From Allolucifera butyrica (lineage in GTDB: Bacteria > Bacillota > Negativicutes > Sporomusales > UPPP01): a stretch of 64,000 nt of DNA. Positions 1 through 9,458 of this stretch are shown in pieces. Numbering within the stretch: position 1 is the first letter of the stretch; the number at the start of each line of letters is the position of its first letter. The stretch lies in NCBI RefSeq assembly GCF_900476375.1, contig NZ_UPPP01000061.1:143668-207667 (forward strand), written 5' to 3'. Both the position numbers and the translations under genes were made by a program. Below the pieces are notes generated by a model that saw only the letters and a list, made by a program, of their open reading frames with translations, made no database searches and was not told where the DNA came from.

Positions 1-9
1 ACGAGGTGA

Positions 10-312
10 CATTTTCTCACGAAGCCTAGCTTACCTCTTCTTCCACCCAAGGCCAAAATTAGTGTTCTTGTAAGCCCTCATATTGGCATTGCCGTTGAAT
101 GGAAACTGCAGTTGTATCCGGTGTTGCCGTATATCAAGCCTGTCAAAAAAGAGCCTGTTGCCCCTTCGTCCAAACAAAAATCAACATGGAGGCCGCCTGA
201 TAGTCATTATTACAAATACGGCCATACCTTGATTAATAAAGTCTCCTTCGAAGATACCGACAAGGACATTCTAGCAATGCTGGAATCCATTTTCCTATGC
301 AAATATGCTTAA
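10..312 (+). pseudogene. C-terminal remnant of an IS transposase
   Basis: The frame is open from just after position 9 to a stop at 312, with no convincing start codon or ribosome site. The residues PSSKQKSTWRPPDSH near the middle resemble the basic, tryptophan-proline tail found at the C-terminus of some DDE integrase-type transposases; this is a weak recollection, not a search. The frame lies between copies of a short motif containing GGTGACATTTTC (positions 5-16, 319-330 and 354-365), and repeated subterminal motifs of this kind are typical of insertion-sequence ends. The catalytic part is missing, or lies outside the window to the left. I read it as the end of a decayed or partly sampled insertion sequence. 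Confidence 0.45.
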
Positions 313-316
313 CTAC

Positions 317-372
317 GAGGTGACATTTTCTCACGATAATTATCCCTATTTGGGGGTGACATTTTCACAAGT
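317..372. repeat. Insertion-sequence end motifs (GGTGACATTTTC copies)
   Basis: Two copies of a GGTGACATTTTC motif lie about 35 bases apart after the transposase remnant (319-330 and 354-365), and a third copy lies at 5-16. Multiple short repeats at an element terminus suggest transposase binding sites. The element would end near 375, shortly before the 3' end of menE. Confidence 0.45.
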
Positions 373-440
373 TATTGACAGCACTCCGCTGGCTTACGCA
401 GAATAGCTTTGTAACAATAGGATTCAGACAATGTCGAACC

Positions 441-1919
441 TTACCGAATCAGTTCCGCCAATTTTCGCCGCAAAAGTTTGTTGGCCGCATTGCGCGGCAA
501 TTTTTCCACAAAATAAACGCGGGTGGGACATTTGTAATGCGCCAGTCTTTCCCGGCAAAACAGCCGGACTTCTTCTTCCGTCACGGCCGACTGTTCGTTT
601 ATTTTTATAAAAGCAACCGGAACCTGTCCCCATTGCTCATGCTTGACGCCGGTAACCCCCGCTTCAGCAATCGCAGGATGGGCGTTTAAAACCGCCTCAA
701 TTTCCGCCGGATAGACGTTTTCCCCGCCTGAGATGATAAGATCACTGCGCCGGTCCAGCACATAAAGAAACCCTTCTTCATCTATATAACCCAAATCTCC
801 CGTATGAAACCAGCCATCCCGGAAGATATCCAATTTTTCATTGGCAATATTTAAATAACCCGGTGTGACAGTAGGACCACGCACCACGATTTCTCCCACT
901 TCCCCCGGCTTTCTCCCCCCGCCGTCTCCTTCGATTTTTATTTCTGCAGGAAACAGGGCTTTTCCGGCCGACCCCAGTTTGCTGTCCATATACTCAGGAG
1001 ATAAAGTAACCAGCTGCGAAGCCGTTTCCGTCAGACCATAGGTCTGATATACCGGGATTTGCTTCTTTCTACATTCTTGTAATAAAATTGCCGGAACCGG
1101 GCCGCCGCCTACCAGCATGCAGCGGAAAGAATCCGGGTATCCGTCCTGTCCTAAATTTTCCAGCATTTGGGCCAACATCGAACTCACAACAGAAACCATG
1201 GTTACGCCTTCGTCGCGGATGGCTTCGTTTACCGCCGCCGGTATAAACTTCCGCTGAATCAGGACGGGAATGCCGTAAATGACACTTCGTAAAATAATCG
1301 ATAATCCGCTCATGTGAAACATAGGCACGCAAATCAGCCACTGATCCGTCATTTGCAGCCCCAGGTTGAGAACCGAGCCGGTGGCACTCCACCAGTGATT
1401 TTCATTGGTAAGCATGACTCCCTTGGGGCGTCCCGTTGTTCCCGAAGTGTAAATGACGGTATGAACCGCATCCAGGTCAATTCTTCGCTCCAGTAAAACA
1501 TCCGCTCCCGGCAACTGCTCCATCGCCGCATAAGAAAGTACGCCTAACCGGGGTATATCCGCCGTTATCGCCGCTACTGTTCCCAAAAATTCATCATCAT
1601 AAATCAACAGCTTACAGCCGGCATCCTTAAGCTGCCAGCCAAGTTCGGCCGGGGCCAGACGGTTATTAAGCAAAACCGTTATGGCGTCGAGATATTGCAA
1701 AGCGTAAATGATTTGTGGCACCCGGAAACTATTCCCCAGCAGAACAGCCACGCGGTCTCCCCGGCCAATTTCCCTGCCGTGTAATTTACGGGCTGTCGCC
1801 TGCGCATACTGATTCAAATCTTCAAACGTCCAAACGACCGCCCCGTCGGTCAGACAGACCCGTTTGGGAGTCAGAGAAGCCCGTTTATCCAGCCAATTCG
1901 GCATTTCCCGGTTATTCAT
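441..1919 (-). CDS. menE: o-succinylbenzoate-CoA ligase (MenE)
   Basis: This enzyme activates o-succinylbenzoate with ATP and CoA to give OSB-CoA in menaquinone synthesis. The 492-residue protein is a complete ANL-superfamily adenylate-forming enzyme. The phosphate-binding motif YTSGTTGRPKG begins at residue 157, the QTYGLTET adenine-binding segment lies mid-protein, and FHTGDLGY followed by the C-terminal lid with a catalytic-type lysine (NAANKLLRR) closes it. It is the last gene of the menF-D-H-B-E operon, 21 nt after menB. ANL enzymes are easily confused with one another, but the neighbours fix the assignment. Confidence 0.93.
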   Translation of the reverse strand: MNNREMPNWLDKRASLTPKRVCLTDGAVVWTFEDLNQYAQATARKLHGREIGRGDRVAVLLGNSFRVPQIIYALQYLDAITVLLNNRLAPAELGWQLKDAGCKLLIYDDEFLGTVAAITADIPRLGVLSYAAMEQLPGADVLLERRIDLDAVHTVIYTSGTTGRPKGVMLTNENHWWSATGSVLNLGLQMTDQWLICVPMFHMSGLSIILRSVIYGIPVLIQRKFIPAAVNEAIRDEGVTMVSVVSSMLAQMLENLGQDGYPDSFRCMLVGGGPVPAILLQECRKKQIPVYQTYGLTETASQLVTLSPEYMDSKLGSAGKALFPAEIKIEGDGGGRKPGEVGEIVVRGPTVTPGYLNIANEKLDIFRDGWFHTGDLGYIDEEGFLYVLDRRSDLIISGGENVYPAEIEAVLNAHPAIAEAGVTGVKHEQWGQVPVAFIKINEQSAVTEEEVRLFCRERLAHYKCPTRVYFVEKLPRNAANKLLRRKLAELIR

Positions 1920-1940
1920 GTTCCTTGTCCCCCTGACCCA

Positions 1941-2765
1941 TCAAGGAAACCGGGGAAATTGTTTAAAATCGGGGTTGCGTTTTTCCTTAAATGCATCGCG
2001 GCCTTCCTTGGCTTCCTCCGTCGTATAAAATAGCAGCGTCGCATCGCCGGCCAATTGCTGTATACCGGCCAGCCCGTCCGTGTCGGCATTGAAGGCGGCC
2101 TTTAAAAAGCGGATCGCCGTGGGGCTCTTGGCCAGAATTTCCCGGGCCCACTCTACGGTCTCTTCTTCCAGCCGTTCCAGGGGAACCACCGTATTTACCA
2201 AGCCCATTTCCAAGGCTTGCTGCGCATTATACTGGCGGCACAAATACCAAATCTCGCGGGCCTTTTTATGGCCGACGATCCGCGCCAAATAACCGGAGCC
2301 ATAACCGGCGTCAAAGCTTCCCACATTGGGTCCGGTTTGGCCAAAGACCGCATTATCCGCCGCAATCGTCAGGTCACAAACAATATGTAAAACATGCCCG
2401 CCGCCAATGGCATAACCGGCGACCATCGCGATGACCGGTTTGGGAATGGCTCGGATCAAGCGCTGTAAATCCAAGACATTGAGGCGGGGAATCTGATCGT
2501 CGCCGACATATCCGCCGTGCCCCCGGACCTTCTGGTCCCCGCCGGAACAAAACGCCTTCTCTCCCGCTCCGGTTAAGATAATCACGCCAATCTTCGCGTC
2601 GTCACGTGCCCGGGCAAAGGCATCAATTAATTCAAAAACGGTTTTGGGCCGGAAAGCATTGCGGACTTCCGGCCTGTTTATGGTAATTTTAGCGATTCCC
2701 TCATACGTTTCATATAAAATATCCTCATAACTGTATTCCGACTTCCAGGTAATCATATTTTTCAA
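1941..2765 (-). CDS. menB: 1,4-dihydroxy-2-naphthoyl-CoA synthase (MenB)
   Basis: This crotonase-fold enzyme closes the second ring of the naphthoquinone from OSB-CoA. The 274 residues include the typical CoA-binding and oxyanion-hole segments (AFCSGGDQ, then [12 protein letters not shown]) and the [16 protein letters not shown] region characteristic of MenB rather than other enoyl-CoA hydratases. The C-terminus [13 protein letters not shown] is also typical of the family. It lies 10 nt after menH and is followed by menE. Confidence 0.95.
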   Translation of the reverse strand: MKNMITWKSEYSYEDILYETYEGIAKITINRPEVRNAFRPKTVFELIDAFARARDDAKIGVIILTGAGEKAFCSGGDQKVRGHGGYVGDDQIPRLNVLDLQRLIRAIPKPVIAMVAGYAIGGGHVLHIVCDLTIAADNAVFGQTGPNVGSFDAGYGSGYLARIVGHKKAREIWYLCRQYNAQQALEMGLVNTVVPLERLEEETVEWAREILAKSPTAIRFLKAAFNADTDGLAGIQQLAGDATLLFYTTEEAKEGRDAFKEKRNPDFKQFPRFP

Positions 2766-2775
2766 ATCCTTTCCT

Positions 2776-3606
2776 TTAAGAATGTGGATTATGGAGCGAC
2801 AAAAAATCCATTACCGCAGCCGTAAAGACCGCCGGCTGCTCCAAATGAACCGTGTGGCCGGCAGAAGGGATGATTTGCAAAGTCGAACCGGGTATTATCT
2901 TTTCCATGGAAAGTCCGATTCGCCGAAACTTCGCATCGTGCTCACCGACGAGCAGTAGGGTGGGGACCCTAATTTCCTGCAGCCGGCCCCACCAGGACGG
3001 CTGAACGCCGGTGCCCATACCACGCAGGCTGTTCGCCAGACCTTGCGCTTGATTCTGCAGGCGCTGACACCGCACTTCGTTTTTTATAAAATCCGGCAGC
3101 GCCTGCTGGGTCGCAAACAGTGCAAGGCTTGTCCAGCGGTCGACAAACGCTGCCACGCCCTGTTCGATAATAAAACCGGCTAAGGCCTCATCCGAGCGCC
3201 GGCGTGCTTCCCGTTCCGGTTCCGCGGCAATGCCCGGCGAACTGCTTTCCAAAATTAAAGTATGAACCCGTTCCGGCGCCTGCACCGCAAATTGCAACGC
3301 ACACCGCCCTCCCATGGAATAACCCAGCAGATTCACTTTTGGCAGACCTAACTGAGCCAAAAGCTGCAGCAAATCCTCTACGGCATGCTCCATGGAATAG
3401 CGTCTGAAATCCACCGGGGATTCCGAAAGGCCATGACCGATCATGTCGACCAAAACAACCTTATACCGGTTGCGTAAAGCGGGAAGAATCCGCCGCCAGC
3501 TTTGGATACTGCCGGTAAATCCATGCAATAAGAGGAGCGGCGGCCCTTCCCCCTCCATTTCTACATTCAATTGGATGCCGTTAACGTCCATCAGCACAGA
3601 AGCCAT
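2776..3606 (-). CDS. menH: SHCHC synthase, alpha/beta hydrolase (MenH)
   Basis: This enzyme is predicted to remove pyruvate from the MenD product SEPHCHC to give SHCHC. The 276-residue protein has an alpha/beta-hydrolase layout: the LLHGFTGS oxyanion segment near residue 27, the nucleophile elbow [10 protein letters not shown] near residue 95, the acid-bearing [10 protein letters not shown] strand and the late catalytic histidine in [11 protein letters not shown]. It sits between menD and menB, with 6 nt separating it from menD. Taken alone the fold would only say hydrolase; position in the operon gives the specific name. Confidence 0.88.
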   Translation of the reverse strand: MASVLMDVNGIQLNVEMEGEGPPLLLLHGFTGSIQSWRRILPALRNRYKVVLVDMIGHGLSESPVDFRRYSMEHAVEDLLQLLAQLGLPKVNLLGYSMGGRCALQFAVQAPERVHTLILESSSPGIAAEPEREARRRSDEALAGFIIEQGVAAFVDRWTSLALFATQQALPDFIKNEVRCQRLQNQAQGLANSLRGMGTGVQPSWWGRLQEIRVPTLLLVGEHDAKFRRIGLSMEKIIPGSTLQIIPSAGHTVHLEQPAVFTAAVMDFLSLHNPHS

Positions 3607-3612
3607 CCCCCT

Positions 3613-5382
3613 TTAGGAAGCCGAAAAGGACCGGCTGGCTATATGCGAAACAGCCTGCCAAATTTCCCGGTGCCTTTGCACATTATCGGCGCGATTTGTG
3701 GGGATCTCGATTATTTTTAAGCCCTTGGCGGCCAGACAATGCTGTAAAGTTTGCCGGAACTCTTCCCAGGAACGGACCCGCGAAAATTCTCCGTGATACA
3801 TCTCGGCCACTGCTTTGAAGTCCAGGCCGAGGGGTGTTCCAAACAGTTTCTCAAAATGCTGCGGCAGCCGGGCCTGCGGCAAAAAAGAAAAAATTCCGCC
3901 GCCGTCATTGTTAATGACAATCACTGTGGCATTCAAACCGTGCAGCTTGGCGGCCAGCAAGCCGTTTAAATCATGATAAAAAGATAAATCTCCGATGACC
4001 AGAACTAAGGGATTGTCACTGGCGGCGACTCCCAAAGCGGTCGAAACAACGCCGTCAATGCCATTCGCGCCGCGGTTCGCCAAAATCCGGATATTCCGGT
4101 CATTGCAAAAAAAGAACGTATCCAAATCGCGGACGGGCATACTATTGCCGACAAATAAAGTTGCGGCGGCAGGCAGGGTTTCCCCCAACTCGATAAAAAC
4201 TCTTCCCTCGAACAACGCTTCGCTCTTGCCCTGGTTATACAGTTCTTTTCGGGTAAGTTCATTGACTGCCAACCATTTTTGCGCCCAGGAAGATTCCTGC
4301 GGGCTGCCGGCAGCCAAGGAATCCAGCCAATGATTCAGCTCCCGGCAGAAAGGGACAACCCCGGCATAAATCATATCCGTCGCCATTAACGTGGGGTCGC
4401 GCCAGCCCAGTTCCTCATCAACTACGATTTGCCGGCATAAGGGCAGTCCTTTTAAATAGAAAAGCAAGGCTTTGGATACCGGCATAGCACCGAAACGGAT
4501 CACTACTTCCGGCGTAAGCCGGTCCACAACGTCCGGGTCCCGTAAAAAGGAATCGTAGGTTTCCACAATCCAGCGTTTGTCGTGGGCGCCGCTTCGCACC
4601 TGGGAAAGGGGGTCCGCTAAAACCGGATATTGCAGCCGTTCTGCCAGACTAACTACCGCACTGGCTAACGCCGGGTCATCATGCGGACCGCAAATAATCA
4701 GTCCTTTTTCCATACCTTGCAATTGCTTCGCCAGCGACTTGCCGGCCTCAGGCTCCAGGTACCGCGGTCCCGTCAAAATCCGGGTATAACAGTCCTGTCC
4801 GCCGCGGCCGCTTTCCCGGAACATCCCATCGATACTCAGGTCCGGTAACAGCGGCTCCCGCAAGGGAAAATTTAAATGGACCGGGCCGCTCGGGCCTGCC
4901 AGAGCCATTGCCGAAGCCCGGGCCGCTACCGAGCGCGCATATTGCAGTAATTCCGGCGAGTCATCCGGCACGGACATCTCTACAAACAGTTTGACAAAAT
5001 GGCCAAATATCCCAATTTGATCAATTGTTTGCGGCGCTCCTACCGCCCTTAACTCCGGCGGCCGGTCCGCCGTCAAGGCCAGCAGCGGCACCCGGGCCTG
5101 AGCCGCTTCCACCACCGCGGGCAGGTAATTGGCCACGGCGGTACCCGACGAACAGACCAGCGCGACCGGTTTTCTTTGGGCTTTAGCCATTCCCAGTGCG
5201 AAAAAGGCAGCGGACCGCTCATCAATATGCATCCACACTTTCATGCCGGGATGCTCTGCCATCAATAAGGCCAGCGGCGTGGACCGCGAGCCCGGACTGA
5301 TTACGGCCTGATTGACGCCGCACCGCACTAATTCGTCCACGAAGGCGCCGATATAATTCGCAATTCCTTTTCCCTGGGTCAT
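3613..5382 (-). CDS. menD: SEPHCHC synthase, ThDP-dependent (MenD)
   Basis: MenD adds a succinic semialdehyde unit, derived from 2-oxoglutarate with thiamine diphosphate, to isochorismate. At 589 residues it is full length. The N-terminal PYR domain contains VISPGSRSTPLAL and the cofactor-activating glutamate region (HIDERSAAFFALG). The C-terminal PP domain has GDLSFYHDLNGLL and NNDGGGIFSFL, the ThDP and metal-binding stretch. Its start codon directly abuts the menF stop, which suggests coupled translation. Confidence 0.95.
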   Translation of the reverse strand: MTQGKGIANYIGAFVDELVRCGVNQAVISPGSRSTPLALLMAEHPGMKVWMHIDERSAAFFALGMAKAQRKPVALVCSSGTAVANYLPAVVEAAQARVPLLALTADRPPELRAVGAPQTIDQIGIFGHFVKLFVEMSVPDDSPELLQYARSVAARASAMALAGPSGPVHLNFPLREPLLPDLSIDGMFRESGRGGQDCYTRILTGPRYLEPEAGKSLAKQLQGMEKGLIICGPHDDPALASAVVSLAERLQYPVLADPLSQVRSGAHDKRWIVETYDSFLRDPDVVDRLTPEVVIRFGAMPVSKALLFYLKGLPLCRQIVVDEELGWRDPTLMATDMIYAGVVPFCRELNHWLDSLAAGSPQESSWAQKWLAVNELTRKELYNQGKSEALFEGRVFIELGETLPAAATLFVGNSMPVRDLDTFFFCNDRNIRILANRGANGIDGVVSTALGVAASDNPLVLVIGDLSFYHDLNGLLAAKLHGLNATVIVINNDGGGIFSFLPQARLPQHFEKLFGTPLGLDFKAVAEMYHGEFSRVRSWEEFRQTLQHCLAAKGLKIIEIPTNRADNVQRHREIWQAVSHIASRSFSAS

Positions 5383-6783
5383 TTAGTTTCCTCCTAAAGC
5401 CGCCAGCATGGGTTGAAGCTTTAGCATCGTTTCTTCATACTCACTCAGCGGTTCCGAATCTCCCACAATACCACAACCGGCAAATAAGGAAATCTCTTTT
5501 CCCCGTATCAGGCCGCAGCGGATCGCGACGATAAACTTCCCATTGCCCCTGGCGTCGGCCCACCCCAAAGGACCGCCATACCAGCCCCGGTCAAACGGTT
5601 CTTCCTCCCGTATTTTTTTCATTGCTGCCTGCTGGGGAAATCCCCCCAAAGCGGGAGTGGGATGTAAATCGGCAGCAACGTGGAAAAGTGAAGTCCCCGG
5701 GCGGGCTTTGCCAACAAGGGGAGTACATAAATGCTGAATATTTTTCAATTTTACCAGGAATGGCGCCGCCGGTATTTCCAATGCCTCGCAATACTTCTTT
5801 AATTTATCGCTGATCATCTGTACCACCAGGCGATGTTCCTGCTGATTCTTAGGGTCTTGGAGAAGCTCTTCACCCAGCATCTGATCTTCCGGCTGGTCTT
5901 TCCCGCGTCGAATCGAACCGGCCAGGCAGGTAGAATAAAAACAGTCTTCTTCCCTGCGAACCAGACACTCCGGCGAAGCGCCAAGCAAACAATCCCCCTG
6001 GTGAACAAAAGCAAAGATATGACTTTCCGGCTGATCCTCATGCAGGCGCTGTAAAACCTCCGCAACCGCAATCGAATTTTCACTGTGAAGCCGAAGTTCT
6101 CTGGCTAATACAACCTTCTTCCATTCTCCCTCGCGTATCCTTTGCGCTACCTCGTCCACCAATTGCAGCCACCGGTCGGGATTTTCCGCTTCAACAGAAA
6201 ATGAATTTTTAGCAATCGGGCGCGGCTTACCTGGCTCCGCTAAAAACCATTCACACGCAGCCATCAGATATTGAGTGATTTCCCGGAAGTCTTCCTTCCC
6301 TTGCAGCAAATAATTCAGGGTAAGCCAGGACTTACCCTCAGTCTGCGTGAGCAGTATTTGGGGAACATGAAATTCCGCATTGGCAAAATGCTCCCATCGC
6401 TCAGACCGTGCTTTTAAGGGGTCAAAGACACCGCCTCCCATTAATAGCAAGCCGGTTTGAGGAATCTCCGGCTGGAAGGATTGCATACTGTTAGCGGCAA
6501 TAGCCCGCCATTTTTCTTCGACTTCGGCAAAACGGTCCGGTCCGTTATGCTCCACCTTGATGGAATACGCTTCGCCGGCGCCGGCTAACGTAATGCCCGA
6601 CGTAGAATCGGACCAGTAAACAATTCTTTCTTGATTCCTGCGTACAGCATTTCTAAAAGAATCAAGCGGGCTGAAGGCCCCCGCCGGCACAACATGACTG
6701 ACCAGCACAGACCGCCTCATTTCCCTGGATTGTTGGATTCCCTGGCAAATCAGCCTCTGTAACTCCTGCTCTAACAATTCCAT
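5383..6783 (-). CDS. menF: Isochorismate synthase (MenF)
   Basis: This enzyme converts chorismate to isochorismate, the first committed step of menaquinone synthesis. The C-terminal half is a chorismate-binding domain with KKVVLARE, CLAGSIRRGKD, the TPALGGFP segment, RGWYGGPLGW and AGCGIV. The frame is open upstream to a GTG at 6819, giving 478 residues. I prefer the ATG at 6783 (MELLEQELQ), because a GGGAGGAAG ribosome site lies upstream and the extra residues look non-conserved. That spacing is somewhat long, so the start is uncertain. It is the first gene of the men operon; menA and menC are not in the window. Confidence 0.9.
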   Translation of the reverse strand: MELLEQELQRLICQGIQQSREMRRSVLVSHVVPAGAFSPLDSFRNAVRRNQERIVYWSDSTSGITLAGAGEAYSIKVEHNGPDRFAEVEEKWRAIAANSMQSFQPEIPQTGLLLMGGGVFDPLKARSERWEHFANAEFHVPQILLTQTEGKSWLTLNYLLQGKEDFREITQYLMAACEWFLAEPGKPRPIAKNSFSVEAENPDRWLQLVDEVAQRIREGEWKKVVLARELRLHSENSIAVAEVLQRLHEDQPESHIFAFVHQGDCLLGASPECLVRREEDCFYSTCLAGSIRRGKDQPEDQMLGEELLQDPKNQQEHRLVVQMISDKLKKYCEALEIPAAPFLVKLKNIQHLCTPLVGKARPGTSLFHVAADLHPTPALGGFPQQAAMKKIREEEPFDRGWYGGPLGWADARGNGKFIVAIRCGLIRGKEISLFAGCGIVGDSEPLSEYEETMLKLQPMLAALGGN

Positions 6784-6980
6784 CGTTGTAAAGATCTTCC
6801 TCCCATCGCAAAAGTACACTATTGTTTCTTTGCCACGGAATCTTCAGAATCCTTCCTCTGCGTCGTGATACTGCTTAATCGATTACTACTACCGCCTATT
6901 GTGCTACCCAAGGCCGTTCTGTTATGCAATGTTATTTGGATGTTCTTTTGCCGTCCAGACAAAGGCCCTGCAAAAAAATA

Positions 6981-7034
6981 AGGACGGGTTGACCGGCAAA
7001 CAAGCCAAACTTGCTGCCGGCAAACCCGCCCCCT
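6981..7034. repeat. REP-like palindrome, divergent copy
   Basis: An imperfect inverted repeat built from GGACGGGTTG and CAAACCCG arms with an inner GCCGGCA pair. It belongs, with some divergence, to a family of GC-rich palindromes seen five more times in this window. It lies between the men operon and the Hcp-like gene and could act as a transcription stop for the latter. Confidence 0.6.
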
Positions 7035-7049
7035 TGACACAGACCGGTC

Positions 7050-7469
7050 TCATTGACCACCATCAGCCGTTATTTTATCTATCTTATCCACTTTTTGCCT
7101 TAACACTAATGAAAATTCACCAATCCCCGCGTGATCATTATATCTTTCACCATAATCAATAACAAAAGTATTTGGAAAGTTAATTGTTCTAAAAGTTTGA
7201 CCGGCCGAAATTACTTTAACAGTTACATCGCTATAGGCATCTGCACTTTGAGCTGGAATTTGCGCCCATTTAAATAGTTTTAGCGGTTCATCCGATTCAA
7301 TCATCGTTGCATCAGAAGTTAATCTTCCCGTTATAAATAACGTAGCACTAACTATCGTTGATTTAGCCATTGAGTCACTTGGAGTACATAATTCCACATG
7401 TACTGATTGAATCATAGATTCGTCTAAATAAATATTTTCTTTCCCTTTAACGCTAAGTGTGAATCCCAT
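7050..7469 (-). CDS. Hcp-like secretion tube protein
   Basis: The protein of about 139 residues begins MGFTLSVKGKENIYL and is rich in beta strands. It resembles the small Hcp/phage-tail-tube-like proteins, sometimes labelled membrane-associated protease in Firmicutes, that occur with VgrG and DUF4280 genes. This is family memory, so moderate certainty. The start at 7469 follows a TGGAGGTACTT ribosome site; the longer TTG start at 7481 lies inside that site. It is the last gene of a group with two L,D-transpeptidase-fold proteins. That arrangement fits a tube protein encoded with its cargo. Confidence 0.55.
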   Translation of the reverse strand: MGFTLSVKGKENIYLDESMIQSVHVELCTPSDSMAKSTIVSATLFITGRLTSDATMIESDEPLKLFKWAQIPAQSADAYSDVTVKVISAGQTFRTINFPNTFVIDYGERYNDHAGIGEFSLVLRQKVDKIDKITADGGQ

Positions 7470-7508
7470 AAGTACCTCCAAAAATTCATTTTTTAAATCG
7501 TATAAAGC

Positions 7509-7991
7509 CTAATCTTTTCTTGCAAGCCAATATGTCATTATTTGTTTATAGCACTTTTTGATCATTAAAATCACTATCATTACTGTAATAAAATAAAGAA
7601 AAGCTAATATCAGTGACATAACATTCATTATAAGCATGATTATGAAATCACCATTAATATATGATGTAAATGCCTCGTGAAAGAGAGGCATACTACCTTT
7701 CATTGGAATGCTGTTTTGCCGTTCTACAACTAGCCCCATCATAAACCACACGGTATGAAAAATTACAAAGCCGATACTTAAATTAAAAAACAGTTTAAGC
7801 CGTTCTTTAAAGGTAAAATATAGTGTTGCAAGCGTACATAAAACAGTAATACCAATTGTTAAGAATATAAAGCGCATTTCTGAAGAAGGACCCCGTAAAA
7901 TAAAAGACCCATTAATAAAATCTACTTGGGCTATAGCCATGAAAATAAAACCAATCACGGTAAATCGAAATGTTTTTTCTATTTTTAACAC
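7509..7991 (-). CDS. Four-helix membrane protein, possible immunity protein
   Basis: The 160-residue protein has about four hydrophobic segments (FTVIGFIFMAIAQ, IFLTIGITVLCTLATLYF, SIGFVIFHTVWFMMGLVV and a long C-terminal one near IIMLIMNVMSLILAFLYFI). It has no motif I recognise. It lies between a Tlde1-like L,D-transpeptidase and the Hcp-like gene, where immunity proteins of cell-wall-targeting effectors are often found, so that role is a position-based guess. The GTG start is weakly supported. Confidence 0.5.
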   Translation of the reverse strand: MLKIEKTFRFTVIGFIFMAIAQVDFINGSFILRGPSSEMRFIFLTIGITVLCTLATLYFTFKERLKLFFNLSIGFVIFHTVWFMMGLVVERQNSIPMKGSMPLFHEAFTSYINGDFIIMLIMNVMSLILAFLYFITVMIVILMIKKCYKQIMTYWLARKD

Positions 7992-8013
7992 ACCTTCTTA
8001 CTCTAATATGATT

Positions 8014-8496
8014 CTAACCTATATAAACGTCCCACGCCGGCTTTGTGGACCATTCATTTGGATATTTTGATACTATAACCAAAATGGGATCACCAGATTG
8101 CAAGATTAAGGGAAATAATTCTGCATCCCAAGGTGTTCCTACATTGATACAGCCAGCCGAACCATGAAAAAATAAAGGGCTCATTAAACCTCCATGCAGG
8201 AAAAATCCATCTCTGCCAAAAGTATCCGTTCCGGCATTAGGATGAAGTGGAGCCCTATACAAACCCCAATTTTCATGCGCGATAAGATTCCGTTCCACAA
8301 AGGACACCGCTGTTCCTCCAGTAACTTCCGAAGGATATAACGTATATGTACCTGGAGGGCATGGTCCTATATTTTCAACCGTAGGATCTGTCGCTCCCCA
8401 TTTTCCTGTTGCGGCTTTAAAAGTAGCGATAACATTTCCAGCCCCATCACGAAATGTTAAAACTCCCATCTCTAGCGTTAATGTTCGCTGTCCCAA
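8014..8496 (-). CDS. Tlde1-like L,D-transpeptidase effector candidate
   Basis: The 160-residue protein has no signal peptide. It carries the L,D-transpeptidase signature FLHGG...FFHGSAGCINVG, with the histidine, the serine-glycine-cysteine catalytic core and the trailing asparagine. The GPCPPGTYTLYPSE segment before it is like the DUF2778/Tlde1 proteins, which are injected by type VI systems to cut or alter peptidoglycan stems. Starts at TTG 8496, a few bases after a GGAAGTGG site. The absent export signal and the Hcp-like neighbour favour an injected effector over a housekeeping wall enzyme, but no toxicity can be read from sequence. Confidence 0.68.
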   Translation of the reverse strand: MGQRTLTLEMGVLTFRDGAGNVIATFKAATGKWGATDPTVENIGPCPPGTYTLYPSEVTGGTAVSFVERNLIAHENWGLYRAPLHPNAGTDTFGRDGFFLHGGLMSPLFFHGSAGCINVGTPWDAELFPLILQSGDPILVIVSKYPNEWSTKPAWDVYIG

Positions 8497-8532
8497 TCAC
8501 ACCACTTCCTTTCCTCGTTTGCTAAAGTTTTT

Positions 8533-9129
8533 CTATGGAAAAATATGTACAGGAGTTCCAATCATTAGATACTTTTTTAGAATCAATATATCCGTGTCGC
8601 TAAGCGCAATGCATCCTTTCGTCCAATCCCATAGATTACCACCTCCATGAATGCCTACTTCCCCACCTAACGCTGTATTCCATAAAGGTATCCCATTATT
8701 TTTATTGTTATCTATCAATTCTTGGTATTGCCGCTGTGAAATTCTTCCTTGTTTAAAGCCTCGTTTGATATCCTTCCCTTGCGGATAATTGAGACCATAA
8801 AAATATAAATAGGGTGTTTTATCATTCACATAACAGATGGCATAATCCCCTTCCGGTGTTTTTCCGTCCCCTTCCCGTTCTTTGTCCCCAATAGGCGAGA
8901 AACCTAGCGCAATTTTAAAAATACCAACCGGTTTTTCGTTTTGATATAAAATCAGCTTTCGTTCCGCTTTAAATATTTCTATTTTTACATGCTGCGGGTC
9001 CGGTGTTATTGAACTAGACAATATTCCTGGAAACTGGTTACTCCGAATTTGAAACGGGGGAAAACCCCGCCATATAGCAACGGCTAATATAATACCTAAT
9101 AAAATCCATCCTAGTGATGCCCATTTCAT
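8533..9129 (-). CDS. Membrane-anchored YkuD-fold L,D-transpeptidase
   Basis: The protein has 198 residues. One N-terminal transmembrane helix (residues about 4-20, LGWILLGIILAVAIW) is followed by a YkuD domain with IKIEIFKAERKL-type start, GDGKTPEGDYAICYV and the catalytic IHGGGNLWDWTKGCIAL motif. The active site would face the outside of the membrane. It is first in the group ending with the Hcp-like gene and could be a wall-remodelling enzyme, or could protect the producer from the neighbouring L,D-transpeptidase. A GGGAGAG site precedes the ATG. Confidence 0.75.
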   Translation of the reverse strand: MKWASLGWILLGIILAVAIWRGFPPFQIRSNQFPGILSSSITPDPQHVKIEIFKAERKLILYQNEKPVGIFKIALGFSPIGDKEREGDGKTPEGDYAICYVNDKTPYLYFYGLNYPQGKDIKRGFKQGRISQRQYQELIDNNKNNGIPLWNTALGGEVGIHGGGNLWDWTKGCIALSDTDILILKKYLMIGTPVHIFP

Positions 9130-9280
9130 AAAGTGACTCTCCCATAAAAGTTTAAGTTCAAACCGCCAACCTTCCTATTACTTCACAATAAACCAAATTC
9201 CTCCTTTACTTCAAATAAATGGGACAAAAGTCCCTAAAAATAAGTTCAATTTATAGGACTAAAATTCAATGTATTCCACT

Positions 9281-9392
9281 TTTTGCAGTCCTCTTTCATT
9301 CGACATTATTCGAAATATAAATTCATTATTTACTTTGCGGCTGGTAAATTGGGAGAATATTGTCGCTATAAGTTCAGGATTCGAAATATGGG
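9281..9392 (-). other. Duplicated non-coding module A, copy 1
   Basis: About 110 bases upstream of the YkuD gene closely match 39537-39687 in the second secretion locus. Shared blocks are the GCAGTCCTCT start, an ATCGACA/TTCGACA core, ATTATTTACTT, a TTGGGAGA..ATATTGTCGC block and a TTCAGG end. There is no reading frame. It is probably a 5' untranslated or regulatory element carried by both loci. Confidence 0.65.
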
Positions 9393-9452
9393 ATGCATGG
9401 AAATTATTTCTTTTTAAAGAGTACAACAAATCTTTGACAAAAAAGTGACAAA
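9387..9452 (-). promoter_or_regulatory. Shared promoter module B, copy 1
   Basis: Near-identical to 42309-42373. On the minus strand it carries two TTGTCA hexamers one helical turn (11 bp) apart, then TTAAAA 17 bp after the second, and TTAAAAAGAAA followed by an A/T-rich block and CCAT. The second TTGTCA could be a -35 box, or the pair could be an activator site. The 400-base gap between the YkuD gene and the next gene holds only this module, module A and a terminator. Confidence 0.6.
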
Positions 9453-9458
9453 CAAAAA

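Noticed and set aside
6819..7040. A 73-codon minus-strand frame before menF
   Set aside because: It runs through the REP-like palindrome, has no ribosome site and ends at the menF upstream region.
7050..9129. A prophage tail module
   Set aside because: No terminase, capsid, portal, sheath or integrase genes are present; the L,D-transpeptidase content fits an effector locus better.
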